Origin: Micromonospora citrea
Lineage (GTDB): Bacteria > Actinomycetota > Actinomycetes > Mycobacteriales > Micromonosporaceae
Assembly: GCF_900090315.1 (NCBI RefSeq)
Contig: NZ_FMHZ01000002.1
Coordinates: forward strand, 6,604,501-6,668,500
DNA length: 64,000 nt
Direction: 5' to 3'
Below, one piece after another: positions 52,115-60,857 of this stretch; the first letter of the stretch is position 1; every line of letters begins with the position of its first letter. Made by a program: the position numbers and the translations under genes. The notes below the pieces were generated by a model that was not told the DNA's origin, made no database searches, and saw nothing but the letters and a program-made list of their open reading frames with translations.

Positions 52115-53385
52115 TGCGCCTCGACGCGGCGGCGCCCGCCGGCCTCCGGGTCGGCGGGCGCCGTGCCTCCACCGGCGGGCGGCGGATGGTCGCCGCCCTC
52201 GCGGTCACCCAGACCGTCGGCTACGGCACCCTCTACTACGCCTTCGCGGTCCTGCTGGCCCCGATGTCGGGGTCGCTCGGGGCGTCCACCACCGCCGTGA
52301 CCGGCGCGCTCACCGCGTCCGTGCTCGCCAGCGCGCTCGCCGCCGTGCCCGTCGGCCGGTGGCTCGACCGGCACGGCGGGCGCGGCCTGATGACCGTCGG
52401 CTCCCTCGCCGCGACCGGCCTCGTCCTGGCCTGGTCACAGGTGCACGCTCTCTGGCAGTTGTACGCGGTGATGATCGGCGTCGGCGTCGCCGGCGCGATG
52501 GTCCTCTACGAGCCCGCGTTCGCCGTCATCGTCTCCCGCTTCGCCCCGCCCCGCCGCGACGACGCCCTGCTCGCCGTCACCGTGGTGGCCGGTTTCGCCA
52601 GCACGGTCTTCCTGCCGCTCACCGGCCTGCTCGTCGACCGCCTCGACTGGCGGACCGCCCTGGTCGTCCTCGCCGTGGTGCACGGGGCGACCACCGTCCC
52701 GCTGCACGCCGCCGCGCTGCGCGTGCCGGCGTGCCGGCCACCCGCCGACGGCGCCCGGGTTCCGCCCGGCCGGTCGCGGAGCGCCCGGACGCGCGCGATC
52801 CGGGACCCACGGCTCTGGATCATCGCCGGCGCCCTCGTCGCCCACGGCGCGGCCACCAGCACGATGACGGTGCACCTGGTCGGCTACCTGGTCGACCGGG
52901 GACATCCCGCCACCTTCGCCGCGACCGCCGCCGGCCTGCTCGGCGTCCTCTCGGTCACCGGCCGACTCGTGCTCGCCGGCGCGCGCCGTCGGCTGCCGGT
53001 GACCGGGATCGTCGCCACGATCTTCGCCCTGCAGGCCGTCGCCGTGCTCGCCCTGCCCGCCGTGGCCGGCAACCGCGTCGGGGCGGTCCTCGGGGTCGTC
53101 GGCTTCGGCCTCGGGTTCGGCGTCGCCAGCCTGGCCACCCCGGCGTTGCTGGCCGACCGGTACGGCACCGCCGCGTACGCCGGCGTCGCCGGCCTGCTCG
53201 CCGCGCCTGTCACCGCCGCCAGGGCCACCGCCCCCCTCGCGGCGGCGGCCCTGCTGCACGCCGTCGGGTACGGGCCGCTGCTCGCCGCCGTCGCCGGCTG
53301 CTGCGCCCTCGCCGCCGTCGGGATGCTGGTGCGGTCGGCTGCGCCCCCGCCCGAGGCGTCGTTTGCCCAGGCCGCGCCGGGGTAA
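52114..53385 (+). CDS. MFS transporter of the arsenic island
   Basis: A 423-residue, 12-segment MFS protein. The intracellular loop 2-3 motif is GRWLDRHGGRGLM. ATG overlaps the stop of the monooxygenase gene (TGATG). It probably exports the organoarsenical or oxidised product made by the neighbouring enzymes; the family is broad, so the substrate is inferred from context. Confidence 0.85.
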   Translation: MRLDAAAPAGLRVGGRRASTGGRRMVAALAVTQTVGYGTLYYAFAVLLAPMSGSLGASTTAVTGALTASVLASALAAVPVGRWLDRHGGRGLMTVGSLAATGLVLAWSQVHALWQLYAVMIGVGVAGAMVLYEPAFAVIVSRFAPPRRDDALLAVTVVAGFASTVFLPLTGLLVDRLDWRTALVVLAVVHGATTVPLHAAALRVPACRPPADGARVPPGRSRSARTRAIRDPRLWIIAGALVAHGAATSTMTVHLVGYLVDRGHPATFAATAAGLLGVLSVTGRLVLAGARRRLPVTGIVATIFALQAVAVLALPAVAGNRVGAVLGVVGFGLGFGVASLATPALLADRYGTAAYAGVAGLLAAPVTAARATAPLAAAALLHAVGYGPLLAAVAGCCALAAVGMLVRSAAPPPEASFAQAAPG

Positions 53386-53414
53386 GCGCGGGGCCGGTGA
53401 CGACAGGAGGCGCC

Positions 53415-53819
53415 GTGCGGTTTCCCCTATTCGTCGACGCGGTGTCCCGCCGGTCGGGACTGTCGACCGCGCAGTCCGCCACGATCGCGCGCGCCGTGCT
53501 CCAGACCATGGTGGAGCGGATGACCGGCGACAGCTCCGGTGACCCGGCCGGGCACCTCCCCGACGAACTGGACGGGTACCTGGCCGGGCCCGGTCCCGAC
53601 GACGGCCGCCCGGCCGTCCCCGGGCCGGCGCAGTTCCTGCGTCAGGTGGGGGAGCGGGCCGGGGTGGACGAGGCAACCGCCCGGGCCGGCGCCGGCGCGG
53701 TCTTCGCCACCCTGCGGGAGGCGGTCACCGTCGAGGAGTTCCACGAGATGGTGGCCCGGCTGCCCCGGGACTTCGACGGGATGACGCAGCCGATACCTCG
53801 GCCGCCGTATGACGGTTGA
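53415..53819 (+). CDS. DUF2267 protein
   Basis: A 134-residue helical protein of the DUF2267 family (FPLFVDAVSRRSGLSTAQSA, ELDGYLAG and EEFHEMVARLPRDFDGM). AGGAGG 4 bases before the GTG fixes the start. Function unknown. It separates the arsenic island from the biosynthetic cluster. Confidence 0.82.
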   Translation: MRFPLFVDAVSRRSGLSTAQSATIARAVLQTMVERMTGDSSGDPAGHLPDELDGYLAGPGPDDGRPAVPGPAQFLRQVGERAGVDEATARAGAGAVFATLREAVTVEEFHEMVARLPRDFDGMTQPIPRPPYDG

Positions 53820-54092
53820 CGTCCACACCCGTCACGGGACGTTTGCAAGTCGCCTGTGGACATCGACGCGGATCGCAGGAAGACTCAAGGTGAGAAGGCC
53901 GTTTCGCCGGAAAATTACCGGACGGTAAGCGGCTACGCGGTAACTCCTCTACGCGCTAGAGGGATGATCGGACGGACTTCCCCGGCCATTCTCCGTCGGT
54001 TACTCGCCTCTTCGGCTGGACTCTAAACGATGATCTTTCGCCCCACGCATCGAGGCCTATGCTGCTTCCAATGTGACGTCCTGGGGGGGATC
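53820..54092. promoter_or_regulatory. Control region upstream of the NRPS/PKS cluster
   Basis: A 273-base gap, less GC-rich than its surroundings. Inverted repeats: GTCCACA...TGTGGAC (near 53820-53861), TTACCG-GA-CGGTAA (53915-53928) and CCTCTA-CGCGC-TAGAGG (53946-53962). A possible -10 box TATGCT is at 54058-54063, about 30 bases before the ATG at 54093. These are candidate binding sites for a cluster regulator outside the window. Confidence 0.4.
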
Positions 54093-54152
54093 ATGATCGC
54101 GTTTGCCGAGTGCTGCACGCTGCCCATGAGCAGGTCAGCCGTCGCGCGCTGA
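54093..54152 (+). CDS. 19-codon small ORF at the head of the NRPS/PKS operon
   Basis: ATG to TGA reads MIAFAECCTLPMSRSAVAR. A strong GGGGGG ribosome-site-like run ends 4 bases before its ATG, and its stop lies one base before the ATG of the NRPS/PKS gene, whereas that gene has no clear site of its own. It could be a translation-coupling leader, a Cys-Cys attenuator peptide or a substrate/scaffold peptide for the two LanB-like enzymes. Its short length makes the call uncertain. Confidence 0.45.
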   Translation: MIAFAECCTLPMSRSAVAR

Positions 54153-54153
54153 C

Positions 54154-57100
54154 ATGACAACATCGACGGTAATCAACCGATTCGGCGCGGTCGCCGCCCA
54201 TCGACCCGGCCAGTCGGCAGTTCTCGGCGAGGGCGCCCCGCTCAGCTACGCCGCCCTCGCCGGCGCCGCCGGCGGACACGCCGCCGCGCTCGCCTCGGCC
54301 GGCTGCCGGCCCGGCGACCGGGTCGCCCTGCTCACCGGGCACGGGTCCGCCACCATCGCCGCCATCCTCGGCACCCTCGCGGCCGGGTGTGCGTACGTGC
54401 CGCTGGACCCGGGATTCCCGGAGCGGCGGCTGGGGCACATGCTCGCCGCCGCCGAGGTCGGCGTCGTCCTCTGTGGAGCCGAGCACGTCGAGCTGGCCCG
54501 CCGGCTCACCGCCGACCGGCCGGCAGTGCGGGTGCTGACCGTCGACGACGTCCCGGCCGCGCCGCTGCGGCCCGTGCCCGTCGACCCCGACGCGCTGGCG
54601 TACGTGCTGTTCACCTCCGGCTCCACCGGCGTGCCGAAGGCGGTCGGGCAGACCCACCGCAACCTGCTGCACGTGGTGGACAACCAGATCGCCACCCTCC
54701 AGATCGGAGCGGACGACCGGCTAAGCCTGCTCGCGTCGTTCAGCTTCGACGCGGCGATCCCCGACCTCTACCCGGCGCTGCTCGCCGGGGCCGCCGTCGT
54801 CCCGGTGGAGCTGCGCCGGCACGGCCTCGCCCACGCCGTCGAGCAGCTCGCCCGGCACCGGGTCACCGTCTACCACTCCACCCCGACCGTCTACCGCTTC
54901 CTGCTCGACACCCCCGGCCCCCGCCTCGACCGGGTGCGGGTCGTGCTGCTCGGCGGCGAGCAGGCCACCCACGCCGACGCGGTACGCGGGCGGGACCGGT
55001 TCGCCCCCGACTGCGTGCTGGTCAACGGCTACGGCGCCACCGAGATGACCTTCGCCGCCCGGTACGCGCTGCCGCTCGCCGACGCCGACCCCGCCGCCAC
55101 CGGGCCGCTGCCCGTCGGCACGGCCCTGCCCGGGTACGAGCTGCGCCTCGCCGCCGACGGCACGGGGGCCGACGGGACCGGGGAGATCGTGGTGCGCAGC
55201 CGGCACCTCGCCCCCGGCTACCTCGGCCAGGACAGCGACCGGTTCTCCGTGGACCCCGACGGGGTGCCCATCTACCGGACGGGGGACCTCGGCGCGCGGC
55301 TGCCCGGCGGTGAGCTGGTCTGCCTCGGCCGGCTGGACCGGCAGGTCAAGGTGCGCGGGTTCCGGGTCGAGCTGACCGAGATCGAGACGGCGCTCGCCGA
55401 CCAGCCCGGCGTCGCCGGGGTCCGCGCCATCGCCCGCGACGGCGAGCTGCTCGCGTACGCCCGACGGGCCGGCGGCGAGCTGGACCCGGCGGCCCTGCGC
55501 GACGCCCTCGCCCGGCGGCTGCCGGACTACGCGCTGCCGCGCGCGGTCGTCGTGGTCGACGAGTTCCCGCTGACCGTCACCGGCAAGATCGACGAGCGGG
55601 CGTTGCCCGACCCGGCCCGGGCCGTGCCCGCCGGGGCGGCGCCGACCACCCCCACCGAGCGGATCGTGCACGACATCTGGTGCGACGTGCTCGGGCGCGA
55701 CGCCGTCGGCCGCACCGACAGCTTCTTCGACGTCGGCGGCCAGTCCCTGCTGCTCGGTCGCGTGCAGCAGCGGCTCGCCGAGCGGTTCGGGGTGCGGCTG
55801 CCCATGCTCCGCCTCTTCGAGCACCCGACCGTGGCCGCCCAGGCCCGGCTGCTCGACGCCCCGGCCGGGCCGGCCCGCGCGCCGGTCGTGCCCGCCCCCG
55901 TCGCGCCGGCGACCGCCGCCCGGGAGTACACCGGCGACGAGATCGCCGTGGTCGGCCTCGCCGGCCGGTTCCCGGGCGCGCCCGACCTCGCCACCTTCTG
56001 GTGGAACCTCTGCGCCGGGGTCGACTCCGTCCACGACCACACCGACGAGGAGCTGGCCGCCCTCGGCGTCGGCCCCGGCCTGCGCGCCGACCCCCGGCAC
56101 GTCAAGGCGGCCGGCCGCCTCGACGGCGTGGCCGACTTCGACGCCGAGTTCTTCTCCTTCGGCGCCGACGAGGCCGCCCGCACCGACCCGCAGCACCGCA
56201 TCTTCCTCGAGACCGCCTGGGAGGCGCTGGAGGACGCCGGGCACGACCCGGCCCGCTTCCCCGGCCTGGTCGGCGTCTACGCCGCCACCTCCGCCAACCG
56301 GTACTTCCACTTCCACCTGATGGACAACCCGGCAGTGGTCGGCGACGTCGACCCCGACGACTGGGAGGCCCGGCTCCTCGGCCGGCAGTTCACCGACCAC
56401 CTGCCCGGGCAGGTCGCCTACCGGCTGGGCCTGACCGGCCCGGCGGTCGCCGTGCAGAGCGCCTGCTCCAGCTCGCTGGTCGCGGTCTGCCTCGCCGCGC
56501 AGAGCCTCGCCGACTACCAGTGCGACATCGCCCTGGCCGGCGGCGTCAACGTCACCTGGCCGCGCTACCGGCACACCCCCGGCGGCCTGGCCTCCCCGGA
56601 CGGCCGCTGCCGCGCCTTCGACGAGGCGGCCGCCGGCGCCGGCTTCGGCTCCGGGGTCGGCGTGGTCGCGCTGCGCCGCCTCGCCGACGCCCAGGCCGAC
56701 GGCGACCGGATCTACGCGGTGCTGCCCGGCTGGGCCGTCACCAACGACGGCGCCGACCGCGCCGGCTACGCCGTGCCCGGGCCGGCCGGGCAGGCCGCCG
56801 CCGTCGCCGGCGCGCTCGCCGCGGCCGAGGTCGCCCCCGGCGAGGTCCGTTTCATCGAGGCCCACGGCAGCGGTACGCCGCTCGGCGACGCCATCGAGGT
56901 CGCCGCGCTGCACGAGGTGTACGCGGGCGCCGGCCCCGCCGAGAGCTGCGCGCTCGGCTCGGTGAAGACCAACATCGGTCACCTCGACGCGGCCGCCGGC
57001 ATCGCCGGGCTGATCAAGGCGGTGCTCGCCGTGCAGCACGGCGTCATCCCGCCGAACCTGCACTTCACCCGCCCGCACCCGGAGGTCGACCTGGCCGCCG

Positions 57101-57645
57101 GCCCGTTCTACGTGCCGACCAAGGTGCGGGACTGGCCCGAGGCGGCGCGCCGGGTGGCCGGGGTCAGCTCGTTCGGGCTGGGCGGCACGAACGCGCACGT
57201 GGTGGTCGAGCAGCCGCCACCGGCGGAGCCGGTCGACGGCGGGGACGCGCCCGCGTACCTGCTGCCCGTGTCGGCGCGGACCCCGATGGCGCTGCGGGCG
57301 GCGCTGACCCGGCTGCGGCAGCACCTCGCCGGGGCCGCCACGGCGCTGGCCGAGGTGGCCGCCACCCTCGCGCTGGGGCGGCGCGCCTTCGGCTGCCGGG
57401 CCGCCGTGGTGGCGGCCGATGCGGCGGGCGCCGTCGCCGCGCTGGACGAGCTGCTCGCCACCGACGCCCGGCTGGCCGGCGACCCCGGCGAGCTGCGCGA
57501 GCTGGCGGCGGCCTGGATCGCCGGCGGGGACGTGGACTGGACGGCGCTGCACCCCGAGGGCGCGGTCCGACGCACCGGGCTGCCCACCTACCCGTTCCAG
57601 CGTCAGCGGTACTGGATCGACCCCCCTCAGAAAGGCGCGAGGTGA
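54154..57645 (+). CDS. Hybrid NRPS-PKS: adenylation, carrier, ketosynthase (no acyltransferase)
   Basis: A 1163-residue megasynthase. Adenylation domain 1-485: A3 LFTSGSTGVPK at 152, A5 NGYGATE, A8 RGFRVELTEIE, catalytic Lys478. Carrier 500-565 with the phosphopantetheine Ser531 (GGQS). Ketosynthase 594-1040: Cys771 (SACSSS), His904 (EAHGSGT), His943 (NIGH). The rest matches the KS-AT linker joined directly to the post-AT linker (LPTYPFQRQRYW), with the AT body missing. It would load an amino acid and extend it with a malonyl unit supplied in trans. By hand the A-domain pocket reads D-A-P-H-L-G-G-F-A-K; I do not predict a substrate. Confidence 0.88.
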   Translation: MTTSTVINRFGAVAAHRPGQSAVLGEGAPLSYAALAGAAGGHAAALASAGCRPGDRVALLTGHGSATIAAILGTLAAGCAYVPLDPGFPERRLGHMLAAAEVGVVLCGAEHVELARRLTADRPAVRVLTVDDVPAAPLRPVPVDPDALAYVLFTSGSTGVPKAVGQTHRNLLHVVDNQIATLQIGADDRLSLLASFSFDAAIPDLYPALLAGAAVVPVELRRHGLAHAVEQLARHRVTVYHSTPTVYRFLLDTPGPRLDRVRVVLLGGEQATHADAVRGRDRFAPDCVLVNGYGATEMTFAARYALPLADADPAATGPLPVGTALPGYELRLAADGTGADGTGEIVVRSRHLAPGYLGQDSDRFSVDPDGVPIYRTGDLGARLPGGELVCLGRLDRQVKVRGFRVELTEIETALADQPGVAGVRAIARDGELLAYARRAGGELDPAALRDALARRLPDYALPRAVVVVDEFPLTVTGKIDERALPDPARAVPAGAAPTTPTERIVHDIWCDVLGRDAVGRTDSFFDVGGQSLLLGRVQQRLAERFGVRLPMLRLFEHPTVAAQARLLDAPAGPARAPVVPAPVAPATAAREYTGDEIAVVGLAGRFPGAPDLATFWWNLCAGVDSVHDHTDEELAALGVGPGLRADPRHVKAAGRLDGVADFDAEFFSFGADEAARTDPQHRIFLETAWEALEDAGHDPARFPGLVGVYAATSANRYFHFHLMDNPAVVGDVDPDDWEARLLGRQFTDHLPGQVAYRLGLTGPAVAVQSACSSSLVAVCLAAQSLADYQCDIALAGGVNVTWPRYRHTPGGLASPDGRCRAFDEAAAGAGFGSGVGVVALRRLADAQADGDRIYAVLPGWAVTNDGADRAGYAVPGPAGQAAAVAGALAAAEVAPGEVRFIEAHGSGTPLGDAIEVAALHEVYAGAGPAESCALGSVKTNIGHLDAAAGIAGLIKAVLAVQHGVIPPNLHFTRPHPEVDLAAGPFYVPTKVRDWPEAARRVAGVSSFGLGGTNAHVVVEQPPPAEPVDGGDAPAYLLPVSARTPMALRAALTRLRQHLAGAATALAEVAATLALGRRAFGCRAAVVAADAAGAVAALDELLATDARLAGDPGELRELAAAWIAGGDVDWTALHPEGAVRRTGLPTYPFQRQRYWIDPPQKGAR

Positions 57646-60600
57646 ACTGGTTCCTCTCCGCCGGCCGCCGTGACCCGGCACCGGTGCAACTGTTCTGCCT
57701 GCCCTACGCCGGCGGCGGCGCGAGCGTCTTCCGGCGCTGGCAGGACGGGCTCGGCGCGGATGTCGAGGTGCTGCCGGTGCAGCTGCCGGGGCGGGAGAAC
57801 CGGATCAGCGAGGACCCGGAGTTCCGGGTGGTCGACGTCGCCTCCGCCATCGCCGACCGGGCCCGCGGCCCGTACGCGATCTACGGCCACTCGATGGGCG
57901 GCCGGGTCGGCTTCGAGGTGGTCCGCGAGCTGCGCCGCGCCGGCCGCCCGCTGCCGCTGCGGCTCTACGTCGGCGGTGCCCGGGCCCCGCACGTGACCGC
58001 GCCCAGCCTCTTCGACGGGCTGTCCCGGGTGGACGACGACGAGCTGCTGCGCCGTCTCGGCGCCGGCGGCGGCCTGCCCGCCGAGCTGCTGGCACACCCC
58101 GAGCTGGTCGAGCTGCTGCTGCCGTTGCTGCGTGCCGACTTCGGGCGGGTCGACAGCTACCGCTACGCCCCCGACGAGCCGCTGCCGGTGCCGATCGTGG
58201 CGTTCAGCGGCCGGCACGACCGCGCCGTCACCCGCGAGCACAGCGACGCCTGGCGCGAACACACCGCCGCCGGCTTCACCCTGTGCGAGATCGACGGCGG
58301 GCACTTCTTCCTCAACGACCGGCTGCCCGAGCTGCTCGCCGCGATCCGCACCGACCTCGACGACGCCGTGACCGCCGGCCTTGACGTGACCGCCGGCCTC
58401 GACGTGACCGCCGGCCTCGACGTGACCGCCGGCCTCGACGGGGCCGCCGGCCTTGACGGGACCGCGACCGCCGGCTTCGACGGGGCCGCCGGCCCGGTCG
58501 ACGCCGACGACCGGGCGACGGTCGCCGCCGACGGGCCGGCGGGCGGGCACCGGGTGCCGCTCGGCGACACCGGCTGGTCGGTGTGGCGGGACGCCATCCT
58601 GCGCACCACCGGCTTCCCCGCCGACGGGCTGACCATGCTCTCCGCCCCGCAGGCCGCGGCCGCCGCCGACGAGCTGCTCGCCACCGGCGACGGCGCGGAA
58701 CGCTACGACAAGGAGGTCGCCGAGGCCCTGACGGCGGCCGGGCGGCGGCTCACCGAGCTGGCCGCCGACCCGCTGCTGCGGGAGGCGGTCACCTGGCAGA
58801 ACCGGGGCGCCCTGGTCGCGCTCGACGGCCTGGCGCGCGGCGGCCCCGACCCGGCCCGCAACGTGCGGCGCCGCGACCGGGAGCGCGCCCTGCTGAAGTA
58901 CTGGCAGCGCTACTGCGGCAAGAACGAGACGGTCGGCTTCTTCGGGCCGAGCTGCTGGGTCACCCTCGACCCGGCGCGCCCGGAGACCGCCGACGTGCGT
59001 CCCGGCCCGGGCCTGACCCGACGCCGGTGGGTGTGGTTCGAGTCCTGGGCCCTCAGCGCCTACGCCGACCGCGTCGGCCGGGACCCGGCGGTGCGCGGCT
59101 GGTGGGCGCCGATGCTCTGCCCGCAGCTCAGCCTCGCCGACCGCACGGTCCGCCGGCCGGGCCGCCCGCCGGTGTCGCTCACCCCCGTCGAGGCGGCGCT
59201 GCTCGCCGCCGCCGACGGCCGGCGCCCGGCCCGCGACCTCGTCGCCGACCCGGCGATCGGGCTGCGCCGCCCCGAGGACGGCTACGCGCTGCTGGACCGC
59301 CTGGTCGAGCGCGAGCTGGTCACCTGGGACGCGGGGCTGCCGGTCAGCCCGGACGCGGAGGAGGTGCTGCTGCGGCGGATCGAGGCGATCGGCGACGAGC
59401 CCGCCCGGCGGGCCGCCCGGGCCGGCTTCGACCGGCTCCGCGCCGCCCGCGACGCGGTGGCCGAAGCGGCCGGCGACCCGGAGCGGCTGCGCACCGCCCT
59501 CGACGCGCTCGACGCGACCTTCACCGAGCTGACCGGACAACCGCCGCGCCGCCGCGCCGGGCAGATGTACGCCGGCCGCACCCTCTGCTACGAGGACACC
59601 GCCCGCGACCTCGACGTGGTCTTCGGCCGGCCCATGCTGGACCGGATCGCCGCCCCGCTCGCGGTGCTGCTCCAGGCGGCCCGCTGGCTGGTCGACGCGC
59701 TGGAGCGGGCGTACGACGCGGCCTTCCGGGAGCTGCACGACGAGCTGCGCGCCGAGGCGGGCGGCGCCCCGGTGGCCCTGTCCGACCTGTGGTTCCTGGC
59801 CCAGGGCCTGTTCTGGGGCGACGGGACCCGGCCGGTCGACGTGGTCGCCGCCGAGTTCGCCGACCGCTGGGCCGGGCTGTTCGGCCTCGCCACGCTGTCA
59901 CCCGGGACGACCGAGGTCCGGCTGCCCGTGGCCGACCTGGCCGCCCGCGTCGCCGAGGTCTTCCCGGCCGCGCGGCCGGCCTGGCCCAACGCCCGGCTGC
60001 ACAGCCCCGACCTGCAGATCTGCGCCGCCGACGCGGAGGCGCTGGCGCGCGGCGACTACACCGTGGTCCTCGGCGAGCTGCACGCCGCCTGGGCGTCCTT
60101 CGACTGTCAGGTCTTCACCCCGTCGCACCCCGACGTGGGCCGGCTGCGCGACGCGCTCACCGAGGACCTGGGCGAGCGGCGGATCCGGCTGCTCTTCCCG
60201 ACCGACTGGCCCCGGCGCACCAGCCGGGTCGCCGAGTCGCTGGTCGGGCCCACCGACCGGCAGCTCGCCTTCGCGCCGGCGCCCGGCGCCGACCCGGACC
60301 GGGTGCTGCCCACGGTCGACCTGACCGTCACCGACTCCGACGGCCGGCTTGTCGCCACCGGCCCGGACGGGCAGCGCTGGACGCTCACCGAGATCTTCTC
60401 CCCGCTGCTCAGCGCCCACGCCGTCGACGGATTCAAGCTGGTCGCCGCCGCGCCGTACACGCCCCGCGTCACGGTCGGCGAGCTGGTCGTGGCGCGGCAG
60501 ACCTGGCGCACCACGGTCGGCGCGAGCGGGCTCGCCGATGTCACCAGCGAACGCGACCGCTTCCTCGCGGTCCGGGACTGGCGCCGCCGCCTCGGCCTGC

Positions 60601-60857
60601 CCGAGCAGGTGTACGTCAAGCTCGGCACCGAGACCAAGCCCTGCTTCGTGGACCTGAGCAGCCCGGCGTTCGGCAGCATGTTCTGCGCGATGGTGCGGGC
60701 CGCCCGCACCGACGGTGGCGACGACGCCTCGCTCGTGGTCAGCGAGATGCTGCCCACCGTGGAGGACGCCTGGGTGCCCGACGCGGCCGGCCGACGCTAC
60801 TTCAGCGAGCTGCGGCTGCACATCGTGGACGCCGACGAACGGGAGGACTCCCGATGA
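57642..60857 (+). CDS. Fusion of type II thioesterase and LanB-type lantibiotic dehydratase domain
   Basis: A 1071-residue fusion in one continuous frame. Residues 1-240 are a type II thioesterase (PYAGGGASVFRRW, GHSMGG with Ser84, Asp193, His221). Residues 242-300 are a repetitive linker with DVTAGL units. Residues 303-1071 match Lant_dehydr_N-type LanB proteins (tRNA-dependent glutamylation domain): RYCGKNETVGFFGP, AGQMYAGRT and TKPCFVDLSS. No SpaB_C elimination domain follows, so this resembles peptide aminoacyl-tRNA ligases more than full dehydratases. GTG overlaps the NRPS stop. Confidence 0.85.
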   Translation: MNWFLSAGRRDPAPVQLFCLPYAGGGASVFRRWQDGLGADVEVLPVQLPGRENRISEDPEFRVVDVASAIADRARGPYAIYGHSMGGRVGFEVVRELRRAGRPLPLRLYVGGARAPHVTAPSLFDGLSRVDDDELLRRLGAGGGLPAELLAHPELVELLLPLLRADFGRVDSYRYAPDEPLPVPIVAFSGRHDRAVTREHSDAWREHTAAGFTLCEIDGGHFFLNDRLPELLAAIRTDLDDAVTAGLDVTAGLDVTAGLDVTAGLDGAAGLDGTATAGFDGAAGPVDADDRATVAADGPAGGHRVPLGDTGWSVWRDAILRTTGFPADGLTMLSAPQAAAAADELLATGDGAERYDKEVAEALTAAGRRLTELAADPLLREAVTWQNRGALVALDGLARGGPDPARNVRRRDRERALLKYWQRYCGKNETVGFFGPSCWVTLDPARPETADVRPGPGLTRRRWVWFESWALSAYADRVGRDPAVRGWWAPMLCPQLSLADRTVRRPGRPPVSLTPVEAALLAAADGRRPARDLVADPAIGLRRPEDGYALLDRLVERELVTWDAGLPVSPDAEEVLLRRIEAIGDEPARRAARAGFDRLRAARDAVAEAAGDPERLRTALDALDATFTELTGQPPRRRAGQMYAGRTLCYEDTARDLDVVFGRPMLDRIAAPLAVLLQAARWLVDALERAYDAAFRELHDELRAEAGGAPVALSDLWFLAQGLFWGDGTRPVDVVAAEFADRWAGLFGLATLSPGTTEVRLPVADLAARVAEVFPAARPAWPNARLHSPDLQICAADAEALARGDYTVVLGELHAAWASFDCQVFTPSHPDVGRLRDALTEDLGERRIRLLFPTDWPRRTSRVAESLVGPTDRQLAFAPAPGADPDRVLPTVDLTVTDSDGRLVATGPDGQRWTLTEIFSPLLSAHAVDGFKLVAAAPYTPRVTVGELVVARQTWRTTVGASGLADVTSERDRFLAVRDWRRRLGLPEQVYVKLGTETKPCFVDLSSPAFGSMFCAMVRAARTDGGDDASLVVSEMLPTVEDAWVPDAAGRRYFSELRLHIVDADEREDSR
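58368..58500 (+). repeat. 18-bp in-frame repeats in the thioesterase-LanB linker
   Basis: GTGACCGCCGGCCTCGAC, with one base changed in the first copy, occurs four times, then degenerates into GGGGCCGCCGGC-type units. Each unit encodes DVTAGL-like six-residue steps, so the frame is kept. Such repeats form flexible linkers and vary in number between strains. Confidence 0.85.

Noticed and set aside
54721..57681. Long minus-strand open frame opposite the NRPS/PKS gene
   Set aside because: It is a GC-bias shadow. The plus strand carries ordered catalytic motifs, and the minus frame has none.
58368..58500. The repeat as a frameshift or gene boundary between thioesterase and LanB
   Set aside because: All units are multiples of three, the frame stays open on both sides, and no stop or good ribosome site separates the domains.
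16159..60857. Functional link between the truncated AlaRS and the LanB-like enzymes (supplying aminoacyl-tRNA)
   Set aside because: They are about 40 kb apart and separated by many unrelated operons; nothing in the sequence connects them, so I did not claim it.
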